A stretch of DNA of 28,567 nt from CAIYHK01 sp964638795 (GCA_964638795.1 CAZXAX010000020.1:1-28567); one strand, 5' to 3'; shown: positions 1 to 8,199, counted from the first letter of the stretch. Numbers and translations: made by a program. Notes: generated by a model from the letters alone, not told the origin.

Positions 1-1302
1 CTGACCCTTATTGGCACCCTGATTCTTGCGCTCACTTATGTGGGTAACGAGCAGGACAATGCCGGTTGGAAGTGCTTCGGCGCAGTGGCAATTGGTTTGG
101 TACTCGCACAACTTGTGAGCCGCCTTACCGAGTACTACACAGGCACTCACTTCTCCCCCGTTAAGGAAATTGCCGCCTCTGCAGAAACTGGTCCAGCCAC
201 CGTTGTGCTCTCTGGTACTTCAGCTGGTCTTGAGAGCTCGGTGTATGCAGTTGTTTCAATTGCAGTTGCCATCGGTGTTGCTCTGGCTCTCGGCGACGGC
301 AACCTGACTTTCTCGCTCTACCTGGTCGCACTTTGCGGCATGGGCATGCTCGCCACCACTGGTGTGATCGTGTCCGAGGACACTTTTGGCCCTGTGTCAG
401 ACAACGCCGCTGGCATTGCGGAGATGTCGGGCGAGTTCCACGGCGAACCACAAAAGATCATGGTTGCGCTCGACGCTGTGGGTAACACCACAAAGGCAGT
501 GACCAAGGGCTTTGCAATTGGCTCAGCTGTGATTGCTGCAGTTGCGCTGTTCGCCTCATTCATCGAAACTGCTGGTGCAGAGCTCGGTGTTGTTGCTGAC
601 AACTTGAAAGACGGAGTCTTCAAGGCGCCAGAACTTGCGATCAACGTTGCCGATCCAAAGGTGTTCATTGGACTCCTCATCGGTGGCGCCGTACCGTTCC
701 TCTTCTCTGCACTTGCAATTCGTGCTGTGGGTCGTACCGCTGGAGTTGTCGTACAAGAAGTGCGAAACCAGTTTGCCGACGGTGGAATCATGGCTGGCAC
801 CAAAAAGCCCGACTACGCACCGGTAATTGACATCTGTACTGCTGCGTCGTTGCGTGAACTCACAACACCTGCACTACTTGCAGTGCTCACGCCTGTGATC
901 ATCGGATTCGGTATCGACTGGAAAGCACTTGGAGCATTCCTCGCAGCTGTGATTCTCACTGGCCAACTCATGGCGAACTACCTCAGCAATGCAGGTGGCG
1001 CTTGGGACAACTCCAAGAAGTACATCGAAGATGGTCACCATGGCGGCAAGGGTTCTGAGGCCCATAAGGCTGCAGTTATTGGCGACACAGTCGGCGACCC
1101 CTTCAAGGACACCGCCGGCCCAGCGCTCAACCCGCTGATCAAGGTGATGAACCTCGTTTCGTTGCTGGTGCTCCCAGCGATCATCTCGACTGCCGATGAC
1201 AACGGTGCCCGTTATGCGATTGCAGGCGCCGCGCTTGTAGTGCTGATTGGCGCAATCATCTTCTCAAGCCGCAAGACAGAGGGCATCAAAGCCACTGCAT
1301 AA
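1..1302 (+). CDS. hppA: Membrane-bound K+-independent H+-translocating pyrophosphatase, 3' part (5' end outside window)
   Basis: The protein pumps protons (or possibly Na+) across the cytoplasmic membrane using pyrophosphate hydrolysis. The frame is open from base 1, so only about the last 433 residues of a protein usually near 700-750 aa are present; the GTG at 40 is internal. Several hydrophobic segments alternate with the conserved acidic/lysine motifs GGAWDNSKKYIE (about 1000-1035) and GDTVGDPFKDTAGP (about 1081-1122), which are family signatures of the substrate site. The stretch GNTTKAVTKG (about 481-510) carries Lys at 493-495 and Thr at 502-504. Lys at this position is the known mark of K+-independent enzymes, where K+-dependent ones have Ala. 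It is followed 19 bp later by a DedA gene on the same strand. Identity is sure; ion specificity (H+) is inferred from the family. Confidence 0.97.
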   Translation: MTLIGTLILALTYVGNEQDNAGWKCFGAVAIGLVLAQLVSRLTEYYTGTHFSPVKEIAASAETGPATVVLSGTSAGLESSVYAVVSIAVAIGVALALGDGNLTFSLYLVALCGMGMLATTGVIVSEDTFGPVSDNAAGIAEMSGEFHGEPQKIMVALDAVGNTTKAVTKGFAIGSAVIAAVALFASFIETAGAELGVVADNLKDGVFKAPELAINVADPKVFIGLLIGGAVPFLFSALAIRAVGRTAGVVVQEVRNQFADGGIMAGTKKPDYAPVIDICTAASLRELTTPALLAVLTPVIIGFGIDWKALGAFLAAVILTGQLMANYLSNAGGAWDNSKKYIEDGHHGGKGSEAHKAAVIGDTVGDPFKDTAGPALNPLIKVMNLVSLLVLPAIISTADDNGARYAIAGAALVVLIGAIIFSSRKTEGIKATA

Positions 1303-1321
1303 CGCCTAGTGTGAGCAATTG

Positions 1322-1954
1322 ATGCTCGCATTATTCAACATTGAACAATGGCTGCAAGATGGGGGAATCTTCCTTCTTGCGGCCATTGTTTTTGCCGAGA
1401 GTGGATTGTTCTTCGGATTTTTTCTGCCTGGTGATTCGCTTCTATTCATCGCTGGTTTCTTAAGTTCCGAAACCGGTGGTGGTCACCTCCCCGCGTTACC
1501 AATCGTTGCACTGGTCACTGTTGTTGCGGCCATTGTTGGCGATCAGGTTGGTTACTGGTTTGGGGCCAAAGTCGGCCCAGCACTATTCGACAAACCTGAA
1601 TCACGACTCTTCAAACCAGCACACGTGCAACGCGCCCACACATTTCTTGAAAAGTACGGGCCACGCACCATCGTGCTCGCTCGCTTTGTGCCAATCGTGC
1701 GCACATTTGCGCCGATTGTTGCTGGTGTCGGCAAAATGAATTACCGCACGTTCATTGCCTACAACATTGCCGGTGGAATTCTTTGGGGTGCAGGTGTTAC
1801 TTCCCTCGGGTACTTCCTCGGTGAAATTGATTTTGTAAAAGAGAACATTGAGATCGCGATCATCGCAATCGTTTTCGTCTCCGTTCTACCCGTCGTATTC
1901 GAACTTTGGAAACACCGCCGTGAAGTGGCTGAAGCAGTTGATGAGTTGACCTGA
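1322..1954 (+). CDS. DedA / VTT-domain family membrane protein
   Basis: This is a DedA-family integral membrane protein of 210 aa, the usual length. Members are linked to envelope homeostasis, and some act as undecaprenyl-phosphate or phospholipid translocases; the substrate here is unknown. Key charged residues are visible with family spacing: Glu26 in FAESGLFFG, Asp38 in LPGDSLL, Arg121 and Arg127 in LARFVPIVRTF. The E-D spacing of 12 and R-R spacing of 6 match E. coli YqjA (E39/D51, R130/R136). I chose ATG 1322; a TTG lies one codon upstream at 1319. No strong ribosome site is visible. The stop (TGA 1952-1954) shares its last base with the ATG of the next gene, so the two are probably translationally coupled. 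Confidence 0.93.
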   Translation: MLALFNIEQWLQDGGIFLLAAIVFAESGLFFGFFLPGDSLLFIAGFLSSETGGGHLPALPIVALVTVVAAIVGDQVGYWFGAKVGPALFDKPESRLFKPAHVQRAHTFLEKYGPRTIVLARFVPIVRTFAPIVAGVGKMNYRTFIAYNIAGGILWGAGVTSLGYFLGEIDFVKENIEIAIIAIVFVSVLPVVFELWKHRREVAEAVDELT

Positions 1955-2349
1955 TGGTTAAGTATCTGAGCCTTGACTGGATTGACTCACTTTCTGCGGT
2001 CGTTGCTGCCGATGACAACCTGAAGCAACACGCGTCGGGGCTCAATGTGGGAATCACCCAGGTGGTCACTGACTGCCCAGACGGCACCGTGACCTATCAC
2101 CTTCAAGTTCGTGCTGGTGAGGTGGCCTTTGGCGTTGGCCCAGCCGATCCCGAGCATGTTCGCTTTGAACAGTCTTGGGATACCGCGGTCGGTGTCGCTA
2201 CGGGCACGATTAATGCCCAAAATGCCTTTATCAGCGGGCAAATCCGGCTTTATGGGGACCGCATGCTCCTATTGGAGGCTCAGGGCGTCTTGGGCGCTCT
2301 GAACGGAGTTTTCGACCAAGTACGAGCCGATACTGATTACGGCGTCTGA
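1954..2349 (+). CDS. Small SCP-2-like (sterol carrier protein fold) protein
   Basis: This is a 131-aa soluble protein with no signal peptide or membrane segment. The second half resembles an SCP-2 lipid-binding domain: a GEVAFGVGPADPEH segment (about residues 53-66), then the pattern AFISGQIRLYGD (about 90-101) followed by a hydrophobic helix LLLEAQGVLGAL. This matches the 'aF..Gk.k..GD...' end of the SCP-2 fold. The assignment is by eye and moderate. If right, it would bind or carry a hydrophobic ligand; the actual ligand cannot be read. Its ATG overlaps the DedA stop by one base (TGATG), so co-translation with a membrane protein that may handle polyprenyl lipids is likely. It ends 45 bp from the convergent mdh stop. 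Confidence 0.6.
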   Translation: MVKYLSLDWIDSLSAVVAADDNLKQHASGLNVGITQVVTDCPDGTVTYHLQVRAGEVAFGVGPADPEHVRFEQSWDTAVGVATGTINAQNAFISGQIRLYGDRMLLLEAQGVLGALNGVFDQVRADTDYGV

Positions 2350-2360
2350 GCGCCATTACA

Positions 2361-2391
2361 GCGCCTTTTAAGGCGCGACCAGCCGAAGCTG
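2361..2391. terminator. Two hairpins between convergent genes, putative bidirectional terminator
   Basis: Arms GCGCCT (2361-2366) and AGGCGC (2371-2376) flank a 4-nt loop. Arms CAGC (2380-2383) and GCTG (2388-2391) follow; on the minus strand the latter is a CAGC-stem closed by a UUCG tetraloop only 2 nt after the mdh stop. No long T-run follows either stem, so classical Rho-independent termination is uncertain, but position between two tail-to-tail stops supports a transcription end or RNA-stabilising role. Confidence 0.5.
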
Positions 2392-2393
2392 AA

Positions 2394-3380
2394 TTAGATC
2401 AAGCCGAGGTCACGAACCGCGTCGCGCTCGCCCTCGAGCTCGGCCACGGACTTGTCAATTCGATCGCGACTGAAAGCGTCAATCTCAAGATCCTGAACGA
2501 TCTCGTACTGGCCATCGGTGCACACGCAAGGGAACGATGAGATCAGACCCTCAGGCACGCCGTAGCTGCCATCGGAAGGCACCGCCATCGATACCCAGGT
2601 GTCAGGCGCGGTGCCCAGCACCCAGTCATGAATGTGGTCGATTGCCGCATTAGCCGCAGACGCAGCAGACGAGAGACCGCGTGCTTTGATGATTGCTGCA
2701 CCACGCTGAGCAACTGTCGGGATGAAATCGTTTTCAATCCATGCCTGATCGTTCACTGCCGCTGCAGCGTTCTTGCCATCAACTGCACAGTGGAACAGGT
2801 CTGGATATTGACTAGCCGAGTGGTTGCCCCAGATGGTCATCTTCTTCACCGCAGTTACGGGCTTATTCAACTTCTGGGCAATTTGGGTAACCGCACGATT
2901 GTGATCAAGGCGGGTCATGGCCGTGAATTGGCGTGGATCAATGCCTTTTGCATTACTCATTGCAATTAGCGCGTTTGTGTTTGCTGGATTGCCTACAACC
3001 AAGACCTTGATGTTCTTTTTCGCCGAGCGGGCAATCGCCTCACCTTGGGGTTTGAAGATTCCACCGTTGGCGCTTAGAAGATCGGCGCGCTCCATGCCAT
3101 CTTTGCGGGGCATTGCTCCAACGAGAAGTGCTACATCGGCATCACCAAATGCAACGTTCGGGTCATCGCTCATCTCGACACCTGCAAGCAATGGGAACGC
3201 GCAGTCATCGAGTTCCATCTTCACTCCACCGAGGGCACCAAGTGCTGGAGTCACTTCTAGAAGCTGCAAAATGACCGGGGTGTCCGGTCCGAGCATCGCA
3301 CCTGAGGCGATTCGGAATAGGAGGCTGTAACCAATTTGGCCAGCCGCGCCAGTAACTGCAACACGTACGGGGGTAGTCAT
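2394..3380 (-). CDS. mdh: NAD-dependent malate dehydrogenase
   Basis: Interconverts malate and oxaloacetate in the TCA cycle, in the cytoplasm. The 328-aa length and sequence match the MDH type found in Thermus and actinobacteria. The N-terminal Rossmann loop is VTGAAGQIGYSL (about 9-20), the substrate-loop arginines are in MPRKDGMER, the catalytic Asp is in TRLDHNRA and the catalytic His in WGNHSASQYPD. Start is ATG 3380. No Shine-Dalgarno sequence is visible; instead a TANNNT element (3388-3393) lies 7 nt upstream of the ATG, the layout of leaderless actinobacterial transcripts. The gene follows the acyltransferase by 51 bp on the same strand, with an imperfect hairpin between, so it may be transcribed alone. 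Identity is secure. Confidence 0.97.
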   Translation of the reverse strand: MTTPVRVAVTGAAGQIGYSLLFRIASGAMLGPDTPVILQLLEVTPALGALGGVKMELDDCAFPLLAGVEMSDDPNVAFGDADVALLVGAMPRKDGMERADLLSANGGIFKPQGEAIARSAKKNIKVLVVGNPANTNALIAMSNAKGIDPRQFTAMTRLDHNRAVTQIAQKLNKPVTAVKKMTIWGNHSASQYPDLFHCAVDGKNAAAAVNDQAWIENDFIPTVAQRGAAIIKARGLSSAASAANAAIDHIHDWVLGTAPDTWVSMAVPSDGSYGVPEGLISSFPCVCTDGQYEIVQDLEIDAFSRDRIDKSVAELEGERDAVRDLGLI

Positions 3381-3387
3381 GGACTTA

Positions 3388-3393
3388 AGCGTA
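3388..3393 (-). promoter_or_regulatory. Possible -10 element of a leaderless mdh promoter
   Basis: Minus-strand TACGCT fits TANNNT and sits 7 nt before the mdh ATG, and there is no ribosome binding site in between. Leaderless genes in actinobacteria typically show this arrangement. No convincing -35 is seen, so the call is weak. Confidence 0.3.
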
Positions 3394-3396
3394 TTT

Positions 3397-3420
3397 GGCT
3401 TGGCCCTTCCCTGCCTAGCC
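3397..3420 (-). terminator. Imperfect hairpin between acyltransferase and mdh
   Basis: Arms GGCTTGGC (3397-3404) and GCCTAGCC (3413-3420) pair in 7 of 8 positions around an 8-nt loop. It starts 11 nt after the acyltransferase stop and precedes the mdh -10 candidate. It lacks a following U-run in the minus direction, so termination is only a possibility. Confidence 0.35.
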
Positions 3421-3431
3421 CACAGCCAGAA

Positions 3432-5396
3432 TCAGCCGCCAGTGGTCGTAGTTGTCGGCGCCGACGTTGTGGTTGATGAACCAGCGAGCAGGTTTAAAGC
3501 CACAAATTTGTTGATCGCATCGGCATAAACCTTCTTCATGTTGTCACCTAGGTGCACGCCATCGCTGGAGAGCCCAGAACTGCTCTCATCAGCGATCTTG
3601 AACCAATCAAGCACCTTTACGTTCGGGTACTTAGCGGGCATTGCCCGGATTAATTCGTTTGTTGAGTCCTGCCAACCGCGCTCGGGTACATGGATCGTGA
3701 GCAGAACAACAAGGCGAACATCGGCAAGTGGTTTGACCAACGCGTCCAGTGTCTCTTGGTCGGTGCCGTTGTTGGTTCCAAGGTGTACCACCACGACAGA
3801 CCCCAGACGCTTAATGGCCCCTAGATAGGCAGTGATTTCCACGCCACCCAAGAATTGTCGATTCACTTTTGCATCAACAGTGAATCCGAATTCGGCGAGT
3901 TGGCTTGCTGCTCCAGCCATCACTGAATCACCAATTGCAAGTTTGTCAATTGCTTCTTTGTTGATTGTTGTGGTGGTCTCGCCTGGTGTGGTCGAAGATC
4001 CACCTTCAACGGTGGTTGTTGGCCCAACAGAAGTTATGTCATCTTCGCTTTCTTTGATACCTGCTTCAATTCCCGTCACCTTCACTTTGGCAGTTGCAAG
4101 TGACGCAATTGAATATGCGAAAGCGAGACAAACAACCAATCCTGCACTGAGAACTACACGCCTTGCAGCTAGGTCGTGCGACATGGTGTCACGGAGGCGT
4201 TCAAGCGCTGAGCCAAACTCACGCCGACGCACTGGCATTTCAATGAAACGGTACGAGGCCTCCGTGATTGCCAGCGAAACGATCAACAAGGTGACGAACT
4301 CAGCAATTGACAAAGGCTTGCCAGCCAGCTTGCGATAGAACTGGAAAATCGGCCAGTGATACAAATACAAACCGTACGAACGCTGCCCGAGATACACCAA
4401 CACTCGATTACCAATCACCTTGTGACCAAGGAGAGTCTCTGGATGGGTGACTGCGGCAATCGCGATCACAGTCGCAAGACCAACAATTAGAAATCCACCG
4501 CGGAACAAAAGGTCATATCCGCGGGTGCCTTCGGGTCCGCCTTCGACCACGAGTCGAAATTGCCACATGAACACTGCGAGCAAGCCCAGTGCAATAACGC
4601 CTGCTATGTCGAAAGCTCGTCCTGAATTACGAGCGCGCGAGCGCGCAATGGTCCAAGGCTGCCAAAACATTGCGAGTGCAGCACCAAGCAAGATTCCTGA
4701 GAATCGACTGAAAGAACCGAGATAGAGAAAATCGATTCGTGAAACATTGCGACCGAACAGCGAAAAATACTGCTCGGGATTCGGATCTCCGTTGGGAGTC
4801 GATAGCGGACCACTTCTGTAAAAAAAGGCAGTGAAGGCAGAGATGAAAACTGCGCTACCAATGAGCCACAGGCCAACACGTGGCAGGTATTTACGACCCG
4901 CAAGCACAGCAAACATCACGAGCGGCCAGATCAGGTAGAACTGCTCCTCGACCGCGAGCGACCAAAGGTGACGCAATGGAACGAACGCTGTGGATGAGAA
5001 ATACGAAGTGCCTGTGATCGCCTGGAACCAGTTCGAGACATAAGTGGCTCCCGCAACCACATCACCTCGCAAAGCACCGACTTCGTCGTGGTTAAACAAC
5101 GACGTGTACAGAGTGACTCCTACAAGCATCGTGATCAGTGCTGGCAGAAGACGCTTTGCCCGACGACGCCAAAAATCTCGCAGACTCACGCCGCCAGTGC
5201 GCTGTCGCTCGGCAATGAGCAACATCGTGATCAGGTATCCACTGATCACAAAGAAAACTTCTACGCCAAGAAATCCGGCCCCAAGCCAATTGTGATTGGC
5301 GTGATACACAATCACTGCGAGTACAGCGATCGCCCGCAACCCATCAAGGCCCGGAAAGTAAGGAATTCGAAGTCGTGCCTCGGTTGAGTCGTTCAC
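3432..5396 (-). CDS. OafA/YrhL-type membrane O-acyltransferase with C-terminal SGNH domain
   Basis: Probably transfers acetyl or another acyl group to an extracellular glycan (peptidoglycan, polysaccharide or glycolipid); the acceptor is unknown. Residues 1 to about 390 form an Acyltransferase_3 domain with around ten membrane segments. It starts with YFPGLDGLRAIAVL and has the catalytic His32 in VYHANHNW, FFVISGYLIT, and WSLAVEEQFYLIWPL. A threonine/glutamate-rich linker (about 450-480) leads to an SGNH hydrolase-like domain: GDSVMAG with Ser491, GTNNG, and DGVHL with Asp612/His615, so the triad is intact. The C-terminus is another Thr-rich tail. I chose GTG 5396, not longer upstream frames, because GTG and the metF TGA share a GTGA overlap (5393-5396) and the domain begins about 10 residues later. 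Length is 654 aa, typical for OafA-SGNH fusions. Confidence 0.9.
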   Translation of the reverse strand: MNDSTEARLRIPYFPGLDGLRAIAVLAVIVYHANHNWLGAGFLGVEVFFVISGYLITMLLIAERQRTGGVSLRDFWRRRAKRLLPALITMLVGVTLYTSLFNHDEVGALRGDVVAGATYVSNWFQAITGTSYFSSTAFVPLRHLWSLAVEEQFYLIWPLVMFAVLAGRKYLPRVGLWLIGSAVFISAFTAFFYRSGPLSTPNGDPNPEQYFSLFGRNVSRIDFLYLGSFSRFSGILLGAALAMFWQPWTIARSRARNSGRAFDIAGVIALGLLAVFMWQFRLVVEGGPEGTRGYDLLFRGGFLIVGLATVIAIAAVTHPETLLGHKVIGNRVLVYLGQRSYGLYLYHWPIFQFYRKLAGKPLSIAEFVTLLIVSLAITEASYRFIEMPVRRREFGSALERLRDTMSHDLAARRVVLSAGLVVCLAFAYSIASLATAKVKVTGIEAGIKESEDDITSVGPTTTVEGGSSTTPGETTTTINKEAIDKLAIGDSVMAGAASQLAEFGFTVDAKVNRQFLGGVEITAYLGAIKRLGSVVVVHLGTNNGTDQETLDALVKPLADVRLVVLLTIHVPERGWQDSTNELIRAMPAKYPNVKVLDWFKIADESSSGLSSDGVHLGDNMKKVYADAINKFVALNLLAGSSTTTSAPTTTTTGG

Positions 5397-6250
5397 GACA
5401 GCGGCAACCCCAAGTTGGCGTACACCTCGCGCGTGGCTGTCGAACGATTCATTGTGTAGAAGTGAAGGCCCGGAGCACCACCAGCGAGAAGCTCGGCGCA
5501 CAATTCGGTAGCTGCGGCCACGCCGATTCTTTGTACTTCTTCGCCATCAGCGGCGGCCAGCTTTTCCTCTAACCACTTTGGAAACACAGCACCAGACAAT
5601 TCGGCCATGCGTTTTACCTGTGCGTTATTCGTAACTGGCATGATCCCAGGAACAATCGGCTTGTCAACACCAAGAGCTTTTAGTTCGTCAACCATTGTGA
5701 AGTAGTGGTGTGCTTCAAAGAAGAACTGGGTGATCGCAAAATCAGCAGCGGATAGTTTTGCTGCGAGGTGTCGCCGATCGCTGACTCGCGATTCTGATTT
5801 CGGATGACACTCAGGGTGTGCTGCCACACCGATACTGAAACTTCCGCGCTCAGCAATCTGTTCAACGAGCTCAATCGCGTGTTGGTAATCAGATGGTTTG
5901 CGATCCATTGGATCTGCCGGTTGGTCACCACCGAGAGCAAGAATATTCTCGACACCAACACCTTCGTACTGATCAAGTATCTCGTCAATCTCATTGCGCC
6001 TGTGCCCGACACAAGTGAGGTGTGCCATCGGCGTGATGGACGACTCCTTACGGATGCGAGCCACTAGATCGTGTGTGAGACTCCGAGTCGTGCCCCCTGC
6101 TCCATAAGTAATTGATACGAAACTTGGTGACAACGGTGCGAGTTCGGCGATGGTTTGCTCAAGGACAACAGTGGCGGCATCAGTCTTGGGTGGAAAGAAC
6201 TCAAATGAGAAAGTTCTCCCAGCATTAAGAAGGTCTGCGATACGAGCCAT
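5393..6250 (-). CDS. metF: 5,10-methylenetetrahydrofolate reductase
   Basis: Reduces methylene-THF to methyl-THF with an FAD cofactor, supplying methyl groups for methionine synthesis. The 285-aa protein begins with the family signature FSFEFFPPKT (about residues 14-23), containing the catalytic Glu. SITYGAGG follows, with the FAD-site stretch NILALGGDQPAD around residue 105 and CHPKSES, DFAITQFFF and PGIMPVTN after that. Length is a little short of E. coli MetF (296 aa) but complete. Start is ATG 6250; a clear Shine-Dalgarno is lacking. It lies 49 bp after purH and shares a 4-bp GTGA junction with the acyltransferase, so purH-metF-acyltransferase may be one transcript. MetF and PurH both draw on the folate one-carbon pool, which explains their pairing; the acyltransferase is not obviously related. 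Confidence 0.97.
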   Translation of the reverse strand: MARIADLLNAGRTFSFEFFPPKTDAATVVLEQTIAELAPLSPSFVSITYGAGGTTRSLTHDLVARIRKESSITPMAHLTCVGHRRNEIDEILDQYEGVGVENILALGGDQPADPMDRKPSDYQHAIELVEQIAERGSFSIGVAAHPECHPKSESRVSDRRHLAAKLSAADFAITQFFFEAHHYFTMVDELKALGVDKPIVPGIMPVTNNAQVKRMAELSGAVFPKWLEEKLAAADGEEVQRIGVAAATELCAELLAGGAPGLHFYTMNRSTATREVYANLGLPLS

Positions 6251-6299
6251 GGCTTGGTAAAGGTTAGGTCAAAGACCCTCACCGTGACCTGCGCGTAAA

Positions 6300-7790
6300 T
6301 CAGTGTCTGAAATGTCTGGTGCCCGTGAAGACCATTGCAATGCCGTGTTCGTTGGCGGCCTCGATGGATTCCGCATCGCGAACTGAGCCACCAGGCTGAA
6401 TCACTGCCGTCACGCCAGCGGCTGCAAGGGTGTCGATTGAATCACGGAACGGGAAGAATGCATCAGAGGCGCAGACCGAACCTGAGGCTCTTTCACCCGC
6501 ACGGTTGATTGCGATGCGAACCGCATCCACACGATTTGTTTGCCCACCACCTAGCCCCACGGCCACTGAGTCATTCGCCAACGTGATCGCATTAGACCAG
6601 ACTGAGGCACAAACCTTCCATGCGAGGTCAAGAGCTTCCCACTCTTGTGTAGTTGGCTCACGCTTAGTAACAACTTCAAATGAACTGCGTTGTTCATTCA
6701 CCGGATCTGTTGTCTGCACGAGCACTCCACCGTCAATGCTGCGCACCGAGAGTGGAAGTTGGTTATAGGGAGCAGGTGCCACCAGTACTCGCAACGCGGG
6801 CTTCTTTCTCAAAACTTCCAACGCTTCGGCGCTGTAAGAAGGCGCAATAACAACTTCTGTGAACACTTGCGAGATTGCATTTGCGGTATTGGAATCCACT
6901 TCGCGGTTTAGTGCAACGATGCCTCCAAAGGCACTTACTGGATCAGCATCAAATGCATTTTGGTAAGCGTCCAACGCTGAACTAGCAAACGCCACGCCAC
7001 ACGGATTTGCGTGCTTGATGATTACAGCTGCCGGTTGAACAAACTTGTGCACCAACTGCCAAGCAGCTTCGCCATCAAGCACATTGAGATACGACATTTC
7101 TTTGCCGTTTAACTGCTCTGCCTTGTCCCACCAGCTCTGTGCGCCTGCCACCGTGTATCGAGCACCCGCTTGATGTGGATTTTCACCGTAACGCAAGGTT
7201 GCAGATTTCGCAGCCACAAGAGTCAGGGTCTGTGGCATTTCTTCGTCATCGGTCATCCAGCGTGCCACTTCGGCGTCGTACGCAGCTGTGGTCACAAACG
7301 CCTTGCGGGCAAGCTCGCGTCGCAGATCAAGATCAAACTGGTCGTCGCGGATCGCATCAACCACACGTTGATAGTCGGCAGGATCGACAACCACGCCCAC
7401 ATGCGCATGATTTTTTGCTGCGGCACGAACCATTGCGGGCCCACCAACATCAATCAGTTCAATTGAAGGTTTCGTGTTAAACGGATAGAGATTCACCACA
7501 ACGAGCGATATCGGTTCAATGCCGTGCTTCTCAAGGTCGGCACGATGCTCTGGATCTGCCACATCGGCGAGGATTCCACCGTGCACCTTTGGATGCAAAG
7601 TGACCACACGGTGTCCAAGAATCGCCGGGTAACCGGTTACATCGGCAACATCGGCGACGGGCATTCCTGCTTCAGCAATTGCCTTTGCAGTTCCACCACT
7701 GGAGAGAAGATCCCAGCCCAGTTCATGGAGGCCTTTGGCGAGTTCCACCACTCCTGTCTTGTCAAATACCGACAGCAGTGCACGGGGCAT
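6300..7790 (-). CDS. purH: Bifunctional AICAR transformylase / IMP cyclohydrolase
   Basis: Catalyses the last two steps of IMP synthesis using 10-formyl-THF. The N-terminal MGS-like cyclohydrolase domain (about 1-195) shows ALLSVFDKTGVVELA, SSGGTAKAI and HRVVTLHPKVHGGIL. The transformylase domain follows with RYGENPHQ, the catalytic KHANPCGVA (Lys near residue 258) and ends with the conserved AMVFTGTRHFRH. At 496 aa it is somewhat shorter than the 510-530 usual but has all motifs. Start ATG 7790 has a strong ribosome site (AAGGAG, 5 nt spacing). It is the first gene of the leftward block and is divergent from the winged-helix gene at 7886, with 95 bp between. The customary partner purN is not adjacent here. 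Confidence 0.98.
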   Translation of the reverse strand: MPRALLSVFDKTGVVELAKGLHELGWDLLSSGGTAKAIAEAGMPVADVADVTGYPAILGHRVVTLHPKVHGGILADVADPEHRADLEKHGIEPISLVVVNLYPFNTKPSIELIDVGGPAMVRAAAKNHAHVGVVVDPADYQRVVDAIRDDQFDLDLRRELARKAFVTTAAYDAEVARWMTDDEEMPQTLTLVAAKSATLRYGENPHQAGARYTVAGAQSWWDKAEQLNGKEMSYLNVLDGEAAWQLVHKFVQPAAVIIKHANPCGVAFASSALDAYQNAFDADPVSAFGGIVALNREVDSNTANAISQVFTEVVIAPSYSAEALEVLRKKPALRVLVAPAPYNQLPLSVRSIDGGVLVQTTDPVNEQRSSFEVVTKREPTTQEWEALDLAWKVCASVWSNAITLANDSVAVGLGGGQTNRVDAVRIAINRAGERASGSVCASDAFFPFRDSIDTLAAAGVTAVIQPGGSVRDAESIEAANEHGIAMVFTGTRHFRH

Positions 7791-7885
7791 TGCATCTCCT
7801 TCAGATCAGATTGAAGACCAATTTACTCTCGGTCATCTTTAGCCTCGCACTGAATTTGCTCACTAAAGGAGTATCTTTTCATTTT

Positions 7886-8167
7886 GTGAACGAGCGTTCT
7901 GGGTGGACTTTCCTCAGTAACCACGCGCACGTTCTGGTGTGTCTCGCGCGCGATCCTGACCTGCGTGAAAGCGAGATCGCAGATCTTGTCGGCATCACCG
8001 AACGCACAACCAGGGGAATCATCGCCGACCTCGAAGAGGCCGGAGTGCTCAGCATCACGAAGGTCGGGCGCCGTAACACCTACGCCATCAATCGCAAAGC
8101 TCGACTGCGGCACCCCTTGGAAGGCAATAAGACTGTGGGCGACTTGTTGAGATCCGTCGCCAAATGA
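7886..8167 (+). CDS. Small winged helix-turn-helix regulator (MarR/ArsR-like)
   Basis: A 93-aa protein consisting of little more than one DNA-binding wing-helix domain. It has HAHVLVCLARDPDLRESEIA (helix 1-2), then DLVGITERTTRGIIADLEEA (turn and recognition helix, about residues 33-52). The wing GVLSITKVGRRNTYAINR and a short basic tail ending LLRSVAK close the protein. No ligand or dimerisation domain is evident. I chose GTG 7886 because the domain starts just after it and AAAGGAG lies upstream (7865-7871), though the 14-nt spacing is long. The frame stays open further upstream, but that part overlaps purH and its leader and looks non-coding. It precedes sbtA by 48 bp on the same strand and diverges from purH, so sbtA and/or purH are candidate targets. 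Specific function is not known. Confidence 0.8.
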   Translation: MNERSGWTFLSNHAHVLVCLARDPDLRESEIADLVGITERTTRGIIADLEEAGVLSITKVGRRNTYAINRKARLRHPLEGNKTVGDLLRSVAK

Positions 8168-8171
8168 TTTC

Positions 8172-8199
8172 TTAACATAGGTATTTGTTTTCCTGTAAT
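8172..8199 (+). promoter_or_regulatory. Candidate sigma70-type promoter of sbtA
   Basis: TTAACA (8172-8177) matches 5 of 6 bases of the -35 consensus and TGTAAT (8194-8199) 5 of 6 of the -10, with a 16-bp spacer. Predicted transcription start is near 8206, giving a leader of about 10 nt without Shine-Dalgarno before the ATG at 8216. The -35 starts 5 bases after the regulator's stop. Flanking ATAGG (8177-8181) and CCTAT (8206-8210) form an interrupted inverted repeat around the -10, a possible operator. Confidence 0.5.

Noticed and set aside
318..803. 161-codon open frame on the minus strand inside hppA
   Set aside because: Antisense shadow of the well-conserved pyrophosphatase; low-complexity A/S/P-rich translation without domain.
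3832..4338. 168-codon + strand frame inside the acyltransferase
   Set aside because: Overlaps a strong gene in antisense; the translation is S/T-rich with no recognisable motif.
5397..5501. 35-residue N-terminal extension of the acyltransferase
   Set aside because: Lies within metF; the GTGA junction and the start of the first membrane helix argue for GTG 5396.
7799..7816. CTTCA...TGAAG inverted repeat in the purH leader
   Set aside because: 5-bp arms over an 8-nt gap are too weak to call an operator.
7679..7885. Upstream extension of the winged-helix gene
   Set aside because: Runs over the purH 5' end and leader; not domain-like.
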